Assembly: GCF_009870125.1 (NCBI RefSeq)
Contig: NC_046681.1
Coordinates: 27,116,001 to 27,180,000, forward strand
DNA length: 64,000 nt
Reading direction: 5' to 3'
Origin: Drosophila pseudoobscura
Taxonomy: Eukaryota > Arthropoda > Insecta > Diptera > Drosophilidae
Shown: one piece after another, positions 11,631 through 23,300 of the stretch
Position numbering within the stretch: the stretch's first letter is position 1
How the letters are laid out: each line of letters begins with the position of its first letter
Notes under the pieces: model-generated
What the model saw: the letters and a program-made list of their open reading frames with translations, nothing else
Told to the model about the DNA's origin: nothing
Databases searched by the model: none
Program-made: the position numbers and the translations under genes

Positions 11631-12705
11631 AATGGCATATAAAAGGTGATAATAAGATAAAAATGAGAATTCGGAAAAAATATATTCAGGAAAAGATTTG
11701 GGAAGATATGGGTCTACGTATAAGCATGCCAAAGCAGAATGGCAACGGAAATAGCAATGATGGGAATACGGCAAGAAGAGCTTTTGCGAACACTAAGCTA
11801 CTATCATCCATAACCAACTTTAGCGTAGCCCTTTTAAATAATTTTCACATAATCTTAATCGCAATTTCGTGTAACTATTATATAAATTCGGAAAAATTTC
11901 GTTCTTTTTGTGAGAGTACTTTTTGCTTATATATGCAAACATATCCGTGGTACCCAATGTCCCCTACGATTCATAAAGTATTAGTCCACGGTTTTCAAAT
12001 AAACAATTCGACGTTGGTTCCACTTGGATGTTTAGGAGAAAATGCTTCAGAGGCACGGAATAAAATGTACAAAAAAGACAGATTATCACATGCAAGAAAA
12101 AATAGTCGGGTAAATACTATGACTGACATTTTTTATAGAGCGATGGATTCCTCGGATCCATTACTATCGAGTGTCTGTTTAAAGGAGAGGGAAAGGAAAA
12201 ACAAGAAAAAGCCTCTTTCCAAAGAAGTATTAAGCCTTCTGGAGTTGCCGTCTACCGAAAGCAAAGATTCATGTGAATACGAAAATGACTCGCAATCTGA
12301 TTCTGATTCTGATTATAATATATACGACATAGAACTAGAAGAAGAAGATGAGGTCATTTAAGAAAAAAATTAGTGTGTAATAAATTTCCATAGTTTATAT
12401 ATAAATATAGATAATTTGAAATAAGATATTATATATAATGATTTAACAACAAAATGTAATAAATTATGTAATATAAACTTCCGACTTTATGCAAAAAAAA
12501 AAACAAGAACAAGTACAAGTATACAAGTATATGTACAAAATTTAAAAGCTCTAGCTTTAATTTCGAGCTCTGTGTTAAACAAATCTGAGGTTCTCTGGGG
12601 AAGGGGGTCGATGGCGTGGTCGAATCTAAAACAAAAAAAAACCGAAATTTTATAAAAATACTCAAAATAATTGTGCAAAGTTTCAAGGCTATAGCTTTAA
12701 AACTA

Positions 12706-12743
12706 GACTTTATGCCAAAAAAAACGACTTCTGGACCATAGTG
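12706..12743 (-). repeat. Transib right terminal inverted repeat
   Basis: Reverse complement of the left end with 36 of 38 matches; the two differences are neighbours just before the TCG that precedes the T run. The heptamer, 12-base gap and run of eight are conserved. Confidence 0.9.
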
Positions 12744-12748
12744 CACCG
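12744..12748. repeat. Transib target-site duplication, right copy (CACCG)
   Basis: Identical to the 5-mer at 8588-8592 and directly abuts the right terminal inverted repeat. Confidence 0.9.
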
Positions 12749-14197
12749 GGAGAAAGGAGAAGACAGCGCTCTGAGATCCGAGTGTAACACTTAAATATAA
12801 ATATTGATGCCATTACATTTTCCCAGAGAGTGGAAACATAAAATCTTGGAAAATATTTGATCTAAAAATATTTCATATTTAAATAAAATATTTGTATATT
12901 TTTTGTATATTTATATATGGGCATTTCCCAAAGTTCGAACGAGAGGATACGCATTGCAAAAATGTCAAAATAAAACGAATTTTCAAAAGTATTATTCTAT
13001 TATGAAATAACTCTTGATTAGCCCTAGGATTGTTGCCTGAGTAGATTTTGGGCAACTATTCGTTTTCTAGATTTTAGCCAATGCATTCCCACGGAACAAA
13101 AATATGTTTTTCGTGTTTTCGCGACGACCAATTCGAACTCAGATTTCAGCGAAAGTCGAGACAATATATTGAAGTGAATTCCCGATAAATGTTGGGCATT
13201 GATGTCTCTTTAAAATGGCTATAATTTGACGAAAATTTAAACCTCTGTCGCTCTGGAATGTGGTGGACTTTTTCATGGAAGTGCCCATATCCCATATATT
13301 TCCCATAAAATTTAATATTTACAAGACTTGCCAATACCTTCTTAAATAAAACAAGTGAATTGTATTTAATGTAAATATTTTTGTATTTAAAACCCAAATA
13401 TTTAATTCAAATTTGGGTACATTTCTTCTTACTATCCCCCTTTTCTCTCAGTGCATAGCTGTAGTTTATTTGATTTCCCATAAATTGTTACGTTTCGGCT
13501 CTGCGTAATTCCGGTTTGAGGATTGTGGACAGACAAAAGACTCTATTTTAGTTCCATTTTCATGCCAGACTTGTTCATGACATTCAAATGTCTTTATAGC
13601 CAATCGTCCATTAAGGTTTACAGCCCTTTGATGAACGCAATCCAAACAAGTCACAAAATACAAAATCCTGTATTCCCCTTTGTGTGATTTGTTGTGTCTT
13701 TCAGCCGGAATCAATAAAAGTAATCAGTCAAGCCAAAACAATTAACGAAAATCCACAAACAAAGCACCGCGGAAAATCACTGATTGTTCAGATCGACAGA
13801 TACAAATGAAAAGCGAGAGCGAAGGATAAAAAGAGTGGGGGGAAAAAGGCTCCCAAAGGGGTTTTTTCGGTAACTAACTTTTGCCTTTTGTCTGCTGCTA
13901 GGCCTACTGTCGCCTGCCCCCCGCCTCCTGCGTGACAGAGTGATTATAAATAATGCAGAGAAATCGATTTATTGACTGCCGAAAAAAAATTCCAACGCAT
14001 TGACGGCAGAGAAGGGTGAAGGCAGGCAGACATCCCCCAAAAAAAAAAAAAAAGCCCGAAAGTATGCCGCAATAAAATGACAAAAACACAAAGAAAGGGG
14101 CGGAGAAAGGGGGTGGTGAAAGGGGGGAATAATCAAGAAACCCCAAGAAAAGAACAAGAACAAGAAATGACCATTTTATGAAGTGTTTAATGGATGT

Positions 14198-14272
14198 TAA
14201 GTGAGTGTGTGTGTGTGTGTGATAGATGTGGTTGTGGTGTGGGGTATCTGTGTGCGTGCGTGTGTGTGTGTG
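14198..14272. repeat. GT-rich microsatellite pair
   Basis: Two GT runs (about 14203-14221 and 14248-14272) flank a short GTGGTTGTGGTGTGGG tract. An AC run at 14442-14461 lies nearby in the opposite sense and could pair with them in single-stranded form. Confidence 0.85.
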
Positions 14273-14958
14273 TTATCTATTGAACGCTTGGCTAACCACA
14301 GAACCAGTGCCCGAACACTGAGAACAACTTTGACTTTTCTCTGGCGTGGCTTTCGGGGGAAAATTAAATTGATTTTTTGTGTTTTTTCCTCTGCTCTGGG
14401 GACACACATAATTGTATTCCAATTGACTTGGGCCGCCACAAGACACACACACACACACACAGACACTCTCGAGGAAGTGATTCATTTGCATCAATCTAAT
14501 AGAACCAATCGATCCAATCGGGACACTGGACGGCACACAAATGGCTTTCGGCTGGCCAGCGGCTGGCGGTATTTTTGTTTAAAATTTACTGTGTTGACAG
14601 GACATATATATTCTCCTGCTGGCCATTTAAGTGCTGCGACAGCTAGGAGAAACTAACTGGGGCAAAAGGATGGACCACAGCATACCCTGGCATGCAGGCA
14701 GATATCGAAAGATGTTTCCACGACAACTTTTAGCCGTTTGATTGGTGATTTTCCCAAAAGTAGTGCGATAAAAGCTCCCTCTTTCTATGGACACCGTTTA
14801 AGGATGGCCTCCTTGGGTTTGCCCAACCACAACATACCCTTCTAATACTCTCCAATTACCGGGTATACAAAAAAAAAGACAGAAGACCCAAGAAGGAGCC
14901 AAAGCAAAGGAGAAAACTTAAGCAATCCCATCAACTAAAAAGCATCTCAACGTGTGTC

Positions 14959-15030
14959 CACACACACACACACACACACACACACTTATGTATTGTCTGT
15001 ATCCATGTGCACGTGTGTGTGTGTGTGTGC
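14959..15030. repeat. Inverted CA / GT microsatellite pair
   Basis: A CA run at 14959-14985 is followed about 30 bases later by a GT run at 15012-15030, so the two halves are complementary and could form a hairpin of about 18 base pairs in single-stranded DNA or RNA. Confidence 0.85.
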
Positions 15031-15414
15031 GCTTCTGTGTGCGTAGTATCTCAAATGAGACTAAGGCAACTAAGGCGCTTTCTAGCTGCAAATGGCAGCA
15101 CTTAAGCCCCATCTCCATCCCCATCCCCCCCTACCATGCCTTCCAATCCCCTTGCCAATCCCTTTACCATGCCCTCCCCTCTCCCTCCCCATTGAAGCTC
15201 CCAACGATGACAAGCGCATAAAAATGGAAATGAAAATGCCAAAGCTTTTCCCCCCCATCGCCCCATCCCCTGCTCGACAGCAGCCGGCAGTGCAATAGAA
15301 AATGACAAATTGCTAGTACGCTGAGCGTTAAAATTATTGCGGCCTGATTGCATTAGTGGCCATGAAAGCGTTGATTTGTTTAACCAGCGACCAGGCCTGG
15401 AGACGCCACAGACA

Positions 15415-15449
15415 CGGTTACGGTTACGGCTACGGTTACGGTTACGGGT
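15415..15449. repeat. (CGGTTA)n hexanucleotide repeat
   Basis: About five to six copies of CGGTTA with one CGGCTA variant. It resembles a telomere-like hexamer only superficially; Drosophila telomeres do not use such repeats. Confidence 0.85.
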
Positions 15450-16349
15450 TGCGGCTGTCCGGTTGCTGGGCAACAGATACCCTCCTGACGGCCCAAACGA
15501 CGGCCAGGCAATTAATGAGACTTCCAAACCAAAGACCCGCTTGGCCGACCTTCGCCTGGGGCCATGGCTGAGTGACAAGGTGCTTTGGGGCCACAGGAGG
15601 CAGGTCCTCTCTAAAACGTTGACATTTAACGCCAAGGAAGGACTACCCGAAGGAAAGCCATTCTGCAGAACGTATGGATCTTTAGATTCATATAAATCAT
15701 TTGGCAAGTGTAAAAACATAATGGAGCTCCACGAAAGTTGGTCTTAACTCCAAGCCAACATAAATAACAGACGTTTCAGAGTCTAGAAGTGGCCACAAAA
15801 CTCCCAGCAAAGCACTAAAATTTCCACTCAAACTACAATTAATTCTAGCTCCAAATTAAAAGCCAAAATTGTCCAACAATTGAGCAAAAATTAGCAAATA
15901 TTCGGGCTTAAGTAAATACTTGAAATTTAATCCAAAATAAATTCAGAATTCATTGAATTAGCTGTGAGAAAATTGATTAAATAAATTGAAATCAAATGCG
16001 AAACTGAATTCGAAATCAAATTGTTTCATTTTCGTTGGTAATTGCTTCAATTTCCGTTTGTTTCTCGTTGGCTTCGTTCGTGCGAAAAGCAATTAAAAAA
16101 CAAGTGCAAAATCAATTCAAAAAAACAAAAACACAAAACGAAAAACATTGTTTTGGCTAGAGGGAAAGTGCTTCTAGGGTTCGGGCTCTATATACAACAC
16201 TTTTCTAAGACAAATTTTAGACCATTTTTCATTTAAAAAATTGTAATAAGTTATGTAATAAAGTCATGCTTATTAAAAATTAACTAAACTTATAGGAAAT
16301 TTATTAATTTATTGTTTAAAACTATTTTTCTTTGGAAAATGGAGATGGA

Positions 16350-16413
16350 AAAGCTCTAAATACAGGAGTGAATTGGAAAGTTATTGCTGTGCCTACACTT
16401 AAGTCCGACACTG
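16350..16413 (-). mobile_element. Possible solitary Tc1/mariner-like terminal fragment
   Basis: Read on minus, the block starts TA then CAGTGTCGGACTTAAG and continues TGTAGGCACAGCAATAAC, which looks like a Tc1-like terminal inverted repeat beside a TA dinucleotide. I found no partner end nearby and no transposase, so this would be a relic. The call rests on pattern alone. Confidence 0.3.
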
Positions 16414-18083
16414 TATATTTCGGTCAAAAATATTAGTCAGAGATGAATAAAATAAATCTATTAATAAATTTGTCTAGCCTCAGTCGATGTTTCAATATTT
16501 ACAGTCGGAAAAAAGCCACTCTGGGAGAGAGCAAGGAGTGAGAAGCGTAGGATGCAGGCCTTCTTTGGAACTCTTTTCTTCATTCTCATTATAATAATGA
16601 TCCCATTGCCATGATTTTTGGGAATCTAATGGATAAAATCATTGTCTCACGTTTCGTATCTTTATAATAAAGAATTTCCCTAAGATTTTTCGATATGAGG
16701 AAGCGAAAGGGGACACATCTTTCAGTATGATATCACAGGAAATCCTTCAAATAAAATCTGTTAGCTCTGCTTTTTGTATTATAGGAAATCTATGACTCCT
16801 TCCAAGATTCCTGCTTACCGTTTGGACAATGATGAAATGATAGATAGATAAATGGCAGAGGGTTAGAAGAACATACAATAAACTGATATAAAGAGCACTT
16901 TCTTATGCTATCAGAGCACCCCGAAATGCATGGGTTCCCCGTATTTGTTTAAAGCTTTGCACTTACATAACGAAAACCCATGTGACATTTGAGTCGGAAC
17001 TTCCCGTTAGTTTCAAGGCTCCCAGCCGCCCCTCCACACACCATGAGCGCCTTTTGGTGGCAGCGGCAATGCAAGTGGCCCATTTAGGCTGCAGGCCTTT
17101 TCACGTGAGTAGCCTGCGGCATGGGGCAGCCGAAGGTGGTGGCATGCGGCAGGTGGAGCCGCACTGAATGTGGAAACAGTTTCCACTCGGCAGATGTACA
17201 CACACACACATATCTATAAGTACGCGTGTGTGCGAGAGGCAGCGTCATCTAATTTCGCCTTGCCTTGTTGCCTCCTCCAGTGGCGTGGCGGGACCGAGTG
17301 TTAAGCTCACTTTGGCCTACTTGATGGGGGGGTTATGTGAGAGGGTGGCGGGGGGGAGGGTGCACCCTGTAATCCTTCGTTTCACTGTGCTGCAAAAATA
17401 TTTCTCGCACATAATTTCCAGGCGAGAAGCCAGAGAATAAACGACGACTTTCTAGATGTGAGAGCAAAACAGCTTCAACTTGTTAACCTCCTTTTGTGCG
17501 CTCTCCCTCTCTCTCTCTCTCTAGCTCTGACTTTCTCTCGCTTTGGCTTTCCCCGCTGTCTGTCCTTACGCCCACTTAAGCGGCACCTCCATTGTTGGCC
17601 GTTTTACCAAAAACGGAAGAAAGAATGAAAACAGAATGTTTAAGCGGCACATTCCCCGCCGTTTCCTGCCCCGCTGCCACGCTTTTCTCGTGTGAATTTT
17701 CAATTAAAAGCGCTTTCCCCGTCTTCTGCATTCACACATGGAGGAAATTAACAGCTCATGAAATATGCCCTGAAATGTATGCTATGCCCCATGCCCCCAT
17801 GCCCCATTGTTGTGTGGATCTCGTTCTGGCTCCTAGGCACAAAAACCCTCACCCTCTGTCCCCCAGGCGGCAATTTAATCACCTGAACGAGAAGAGCCAG
17901 CAGGAAGTCCTCAAGAAAGGAAAGAAAGTTATGTGTTCAAGAGAACGAGCCATTAGTTTCCGTATAAATAGATTCATAAAAAATATTCCTCAAGCACCCA
18001 ACCGACCCACCGTTGCCACTACATTTTAATGAGCCTCTCAATATGCATGACACATGGCTTAAATGTGTAATTACGAAAGCGGC

Positions 18084-18114
18084 AGAGACCGAGACTGAGA
18101 CCGAGACCGAGACC
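18084..18114. repeat. (GAGACC)n hexanucleotide repeat
   Basis: About five copies of GAGACC/GAGACT in a row, ending beside CACGTG. Confidence 0.85.
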
Positions 18115-21100
18115 ACGTGCTCTCATTATCATCAGCACAAAATTTGCGTATACGTAATATGCATGGGGGAAACACTCGAATGCTCCCCCCTCTCCACCGC
18201 CCAAACAGCTCGAAATGTAAGGCAAACTGCAGTTCATTGAATTCTGAATTTCTGGCTGCTGCTCCAGATAAATAATATTCCGTCGGAATGGGGGAATGGG
18301 GGAATGGGGGCTGCGATTGTAAACGGAAACGATTTATCAATGGAAAATATTGTCTGTTTCGTTTGGGGGGAAGGAAAACATTTGTAAGAACCACTTCTCT
18401 CATTTCAAATCGAACGAATATTGGAGTGTATTCCTGCATTGACAGCTTTACAAATTTCAATGCATTTTCCCCATTGTAGATACGGGTTTTTCGCCCACAA
18501 AAAAAAAAAAAGAAAATGTGTGCTGTGGAAAAGTTATGGGTTCGGGAAAGTCAGTGCTTAAACTATCATCAAATAATCACAATGAAATATCAAAAGTTTC
18601 GCTGCCAGAAGCAGGCGGTGGCACAGGCCATACAATAAATCAAAAGGAGGCCCCCACACCCCACCCCCCGCCCACACACACTCACATGCATAATGGAAAA
18701 TGGTTGAAGAAAATGGAAAATACTTTGCCACAAAGTTTTCAGCGCTTTTGTTCAAGAGTGCAAAAGTTCAAAGGGTCCCAACGAGGCACCAAAGGACTCG
18801 TCCTTTGTCTCCTGCCTCCTGTCGCTGGATCTTTGCCTCGGCTTCTGGTTGCAGGTGATTAACAGTGCCAGAAAATATCCATTAATTTTGAAAAATGATT
18901 CAAATTCAGTCTTTTGCTAATTAGTTTTGGAATCGAGAAATGAATGCAAGAGAGGGGCCAGGCGGGGGGCGGGCAGGCGGGCAGTATTCGCTACAAAGAT
19001 GCGCAAAATTCCTAATTGGAGCATTGCGCAAAAATAAACTGAAAGAGCCATTGAACCGCAGAAAAACAAACGGAATGGTGGAGCTGGGAGTAGACTAAAG
19101 AGTACCCTACAAGGCATGTACATATGTGGAAGAGAAAGGCCAAAGGATGGAGCAAATATAGTGAATTTCCAGGCAGAACCATGCCGATCTCTCGACCCCT
19201 CCTTCAGCAGATCATATGATACATTTCTTGGGTACTTTTCAAAAGTCATATCCCAGGATTTCTTCGGTTTTCCAATCCCTAAAGCCCATTCCAAGCAAAA
19301 GGCGTAGATCTGTTTTCTAAAAATGCCTCAAAAAGAGTCTTGAATGCTGTGGCTGTGGGTGCATCTGTGAGTAAATATACCCTATGATTTGTAGGGTAGT
19401 GCAAGGCAAGAATTTGTTTTCCTGCAATATACATAGTTCTGTGTTTTTTGCTATTTTGCATACTGCGCAAAAGGCAAATCAAAAGGCAAATAGAAAATTT
19501 AAAACACGCTTTACAAACGCAAAAAAGAATACCAGCGAAGCTTTCAAGGAGAAGTGGCTATACTCTACCTCTTAGAGGGGGGAACATGCATATTGCAAGG
19601 GGGGAGGGGAATACCTAGAGGTATAAATCATATGTGATACTTCTGAAGATATAAAGATGCCTCAAGACCTGTCTTTGAGTTTTACAAATATTTAATACAA
19701 AAATAAATGCTACCTTCGAAAATTCTGGGCAACATTGTACGTAATATCTTGCCATATTTTGTTTATTTTGTTCCTCAAAAATTGCTAATTAGATGATAAA
19801 ATTTCATAGATTTTCTTAGATTTTTAGTGCCTTTAAACAACCAAGGAGAGAAATAAATCTTTTGGTTTGTTATAAACAAAATATTTACCCTGAATATTGT
19901 ATATTTTTGTGAGATTTTCTGCTGAACATTGAATTTTCTCTACCTGTACACATTTTTCCAACTAGATATTTCCCAATTATGCCTGAGCAGGTTCTCTACT
20001 CATTCCTCTAGAAAAATGAACATTTTTAAATACTTTCCAGGAGCCGTGTAACGCCCACTGGTAACCTAATCTTCTGTATAATTAAATGTAAGATTATTGT
20101 TGCCAGAAACCAAATAAAACTTTCGGGCAGACAAAAGAGCTGGAAACTCAAACAGCTGGGTGCTGGGGGCTGGGTGCTGGGGGCTGGCTCCGCTCCCCCC
20201 ATTGTAAGTGCATTAGAACAGGGCCAAGGCACGAGCCAGGCCGACGCCACGGCCCTCCTCCTCCTCCAGAACACTGCCAAAAACTATCCTTGACTTGCAT
20301 TTGCATTATGCATGCATTTTCTCGGGTTTCCATTCTCTCTTCTTTTTTTTTGGGTCAGATTTCGGATTGAGAAACTACGCGTAGGGGAAGGTCATGGCAG
20401 GGTTTTACTTACTCAGCTTTTCTCCGGGCTTCCACCACTCCAATTGTGCCTCAAAACGTAATTAGCTTTTGTTTTTTGTCCGTTTCGGGTATTTAGTTTT
20501 CTCCGTTTTTGTGCGGTCGCAGAGCTAGTTTGCTTTTGTAAAATATTGCGACTTGTTTTGCTTCTGGTTGAGGGCTGAGGGCTGTGTAAAACACGGTTTT
20601 TTTTTGCTTAGATACCGATTGATTGGTTTTTTGTCAGTTTTTTTCTGGCAGCTGCCGTATCGCGAAATCAATTTGCAGGGCCTCGTAAAATTTCGACTCG
20701 ACACATGCGGCGTATGCGCAATATTTAATAAGCACTCACCACAGACACACACACACACACACGCACACAAATATAGGGACAGATGGCACACCCGCAGCCC
20801 TACCTCCACAGGAAAAAAGCAGTTAAGATCTGTACGTATCAGTCATACGTCACGTTCCTCTACCAGTTTTCAGAAGGGAGAGGCGGAAGGGGTGCCTGGC
20901 TGCCTACCTTTGTAGCAGCACGTGCACTTGACATTTAGTGTCCCCAACCAAAGGGGGGGCACAGGCACATCGAGGGTAGGCCACAGTGGCCGTGGTGGCA
21001 GGGGGCACCCAAAAACTGCCAGCATTCGTTGGGAAATGAAGGTAAATCATGAATAGAGAATAGAAATATTGAATTTGTAATTATTTTCCGAAGGAGCTTG

Positions 21101-23300
21101 ATTCTGTGATATTCCCAGGCCGTCCACAACAGCCCTCCATAATTTTTGTTAGAGAACTCCCCCGTGTGGCCCTTCAATCGCATTGCGTGTTCGGACATCA
21201 AAAAATACAAAGGGAACGTGGCATTTCCTTGTCCTTTGTCCTTGATGGCAATTGTCAAGTGCGACCCCTAAAAGAGCAGCTGTCGCTGGTTGCTACTATT
21301 TCTCATGCCACACTATTGTTGGGGGGGCTGCCAAGTGGCGCCGCCAATCATCGAAAGTGAAGTGTCCAAAAAAAAAAAAGTGCCAAGCACAATGACGAAA
21401 GTGAAGAGGATTAGAATTAATAGAGTAGGAAGTGGGAGCGGGAGAATAACGGTGCGACTTCCTGTCCTTACGAACAGTTAACCTAATGGCCGGCATTCAT
21501 GGCCATGTCCCTCTCGTGACGGCTCGAAACTCTGTCTCCATTCCACCTTTTATGTTCCTTGTCTTTAGTCATTTATCAAAACTTTTGGGACTTCCCCCCC
21601 CCCTCCCCCCTGCTACGAGTAACGTTTCAATTGGCTTACAGCAAAATTTAGTGGACGACCCCAAGGGTTAAGGCAACTAAAACAAAACTCGTTCTAAAAT
21701 TAAAACATTCTCCTGTGGAAAAATGCTCCAAGTTATGTCAGCAATGAAAAATTATTGCATAAATTAATTACAGTCGACTTGGGTCGGGCCGGGTCGACTT
21801 GGGTCGGGTCGGTGCCCGGTTACGTGTGCAAATTATTGAGAACGTGTCCTCTCTCCGTGTAGGCGATCCCTGACATAGGCTCGGATTCTTGGGGGGGAGG
21901 GGCTCCTGTGGCGGGGGGGCGTACATGTACGTAATGCCTGGCACCGTGTGGCTGCGTGGGTGCGACTATAAATTTGCATTACTTCCTTGTGTCAAGGAGG
22001 CCTCCCCACTCCCCTCTCATTTGTAATGCACATTTTCCGGTAGCGAAAATGAAAAAAGGTCGTTAAATCAACCAAAAAGTTGGGTATCGATTGTCTAACC
22101 GAAATAATTTATTTCGCAATTCTGGGAAATTTCGCTACAGCTCGTTCAATCCTTGGGTAAAGCCACGAAAAGGTAATAGAAACATTAAATGTTTGGATTT
22201 AAACGGAAGGTTGTACATTTCAAGGGACTGTAGTGTCTATCATTAACCCCTGAAAAGAGTACAATCTATCAGATCTGAGAATGGTAATGGATTCTCTTGA
22301 AAGTTCATTGTTTTTCCTAACAATTTTGATAAATTTAAACTAGTTTCTTCTTTAAAACGTGCCTCCATTTATCTATTCTAAAATATTCCTCTTGTCATAA
22401 ATAAATTATTGAACAATTACTGGCATTCGAAGCGACAATTCCGAATTCCCAAATGCCGTTCACACATCAATTATTGAGGGCGTTGGAAAATCCATTGTAA
22501 ATTGTACAACTGTGCCGGAACGCTAATGAAAAAGAAATCCGTCAACAGATCGTCAGCTTTGGTGACATGCCTCTGCCCCTCCCCTTGGAAATTAGCTCAG
22601 CCCCCTCCTGCCCGCACCCCTCTATGGACTGTGTTGTGACATATTGAAGAAAAACAATAGGAAAATGGGGAAAAATGAGTGCAAGGAAAATGTCAAGAGA
22701 ACACACAAATCACACGGGGGGCCATCCATCAGAGTCCAGGACACTTGCGGCGCCTGGGGCACCCTCTGTATGTCTGTATGTCAATCAGAGAGACGCACTC
22801 CCCGCGCTCTGGCATTTGTTGTTCAATTAAATTAAATATATATTATTTTTCATTCACTTTTTATACTGTTTCTGTCGCTGGGTCGAAACCTTTTGGCGGG
22901 GAAACACAACAGAAACATTAAAAATAGCCGCTCGATGGCCAAGGACAAATTATGGTTATTTTTGAAGCCATACAAGTGGCGTTGACTGCAGGCCAAAAAG
23001 AAAATACAAAAGGAAATGCGCCAAAGCGCCAAACAAAAGGTGGCATTATCTTGTCTTGCATTTGTTTTGCGGCCATTGAAAACCATTGAAAAACAACAAC
23101 AAAAGTAAATCAGAGTCAGCGTTTTCCACACATGTCCAAGTTTTACATTTCTCTTTATTTTCCTTTATCTTTTCCTTTTCTCGCACTTGCTGCACTTTTG
23201 TTTTTGCATTCCTTTTGAGCTGGCGGCTCTTTCCGTCCTTTGCTTTGGTCACACTTTCGCACACACGCACGGCCACAGAGATGCTGTTGTTGTTTTTCTC

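Larger units (their letters stand above)
8863..12361 (+). pseudogene. Transib transposase (RAG1-like), interrupted by an inserted repeat
   Basis: A short first exon (8863-8881, MENEDK plus one base) ends at GTTTGT; the second exon begins at 9136 after TTCAG and reads GKFEFLHSDLIDIWRNNN onward in phase. The frame is open to about 10499, is interrupted by a foreign repeat, and resumes in the expected frame (KWHIKGDNKIKMRIRKK) at about 11630 to a TAA at 12359-12361. Family features: YGFDGSTGHSIYKQKF (first catalytic Asp of the DDE/RAG1 fold), LIDGKVLNV (second Asp), the zinc ligands CCPICG, GNSNDGNTARRAF, WYPMSPTIHKVLVHG and LGENASEARNK, which holds the catalytic Glu. The acidic Asp/Ser/Glu tail is usual. 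Apart from the insertion I see no stop or shift, so the gene was probably active until the second element landed. It cannot make a full protein unless the insert is spliced out. Confidence 0.88.
8593..12743 (+). mobile_element. Transib DNA transposon with TIRs and 5-bp target duplication
   Basis: The element starts with CACTATGGTCCAGA at 8593 and ends with the inverted match (TCTGGACCATAGTG) at 12743. CACTATG fits the Transib terminal consensus CACWRTG, related to the RAG recombination-signal heptamer. The two ends match over 38 bases with two differences. CACCG sits directly outside both ends (8588-8592 and 12744-12748), a 5-bp target duplication as Transib makes. Inside lies a RAG1-like transposase on plus. 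About 1.1 kb of the 4151 bp is a later insertion of another repeat (10500-11630), so the Transib itself was about 3.0 kb, normal for the family. Subterminal DNA near 12483-12504 repeats part of the TIR (GACTTTATGC followed by an A run). Well-kept ends and an almost open transposase suggest a fairly recent arrival. Confidence 0.92.
12749..23300. other. Long non-coding region with many microsatellites
   Basis: No gene recognised. Notable contents are GT/AC tracts at 14198-14272, 14442-14461 and 14959-15030, a CGGTTA run at 15415, a GAGACC run near 18084, poly-C/poly-G tracts near 15127, 17327, 20940 and 21594, and an apparent Tc1-like end near 16350-16413. Open frames on opposite strands overlap one another and are made largely of repeat translations. 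The stretch is compatible with regulatory DNA or a very long intron. Confidence 0.55.

Noticed and set aside
15415-15449. CGGTTA repeats as an interstitial telomeric repeat
   Set aside because: Drosophila telomeres consist of retrotransposons, not short hexamers; the run is short and like other hexamer tracts in the window.
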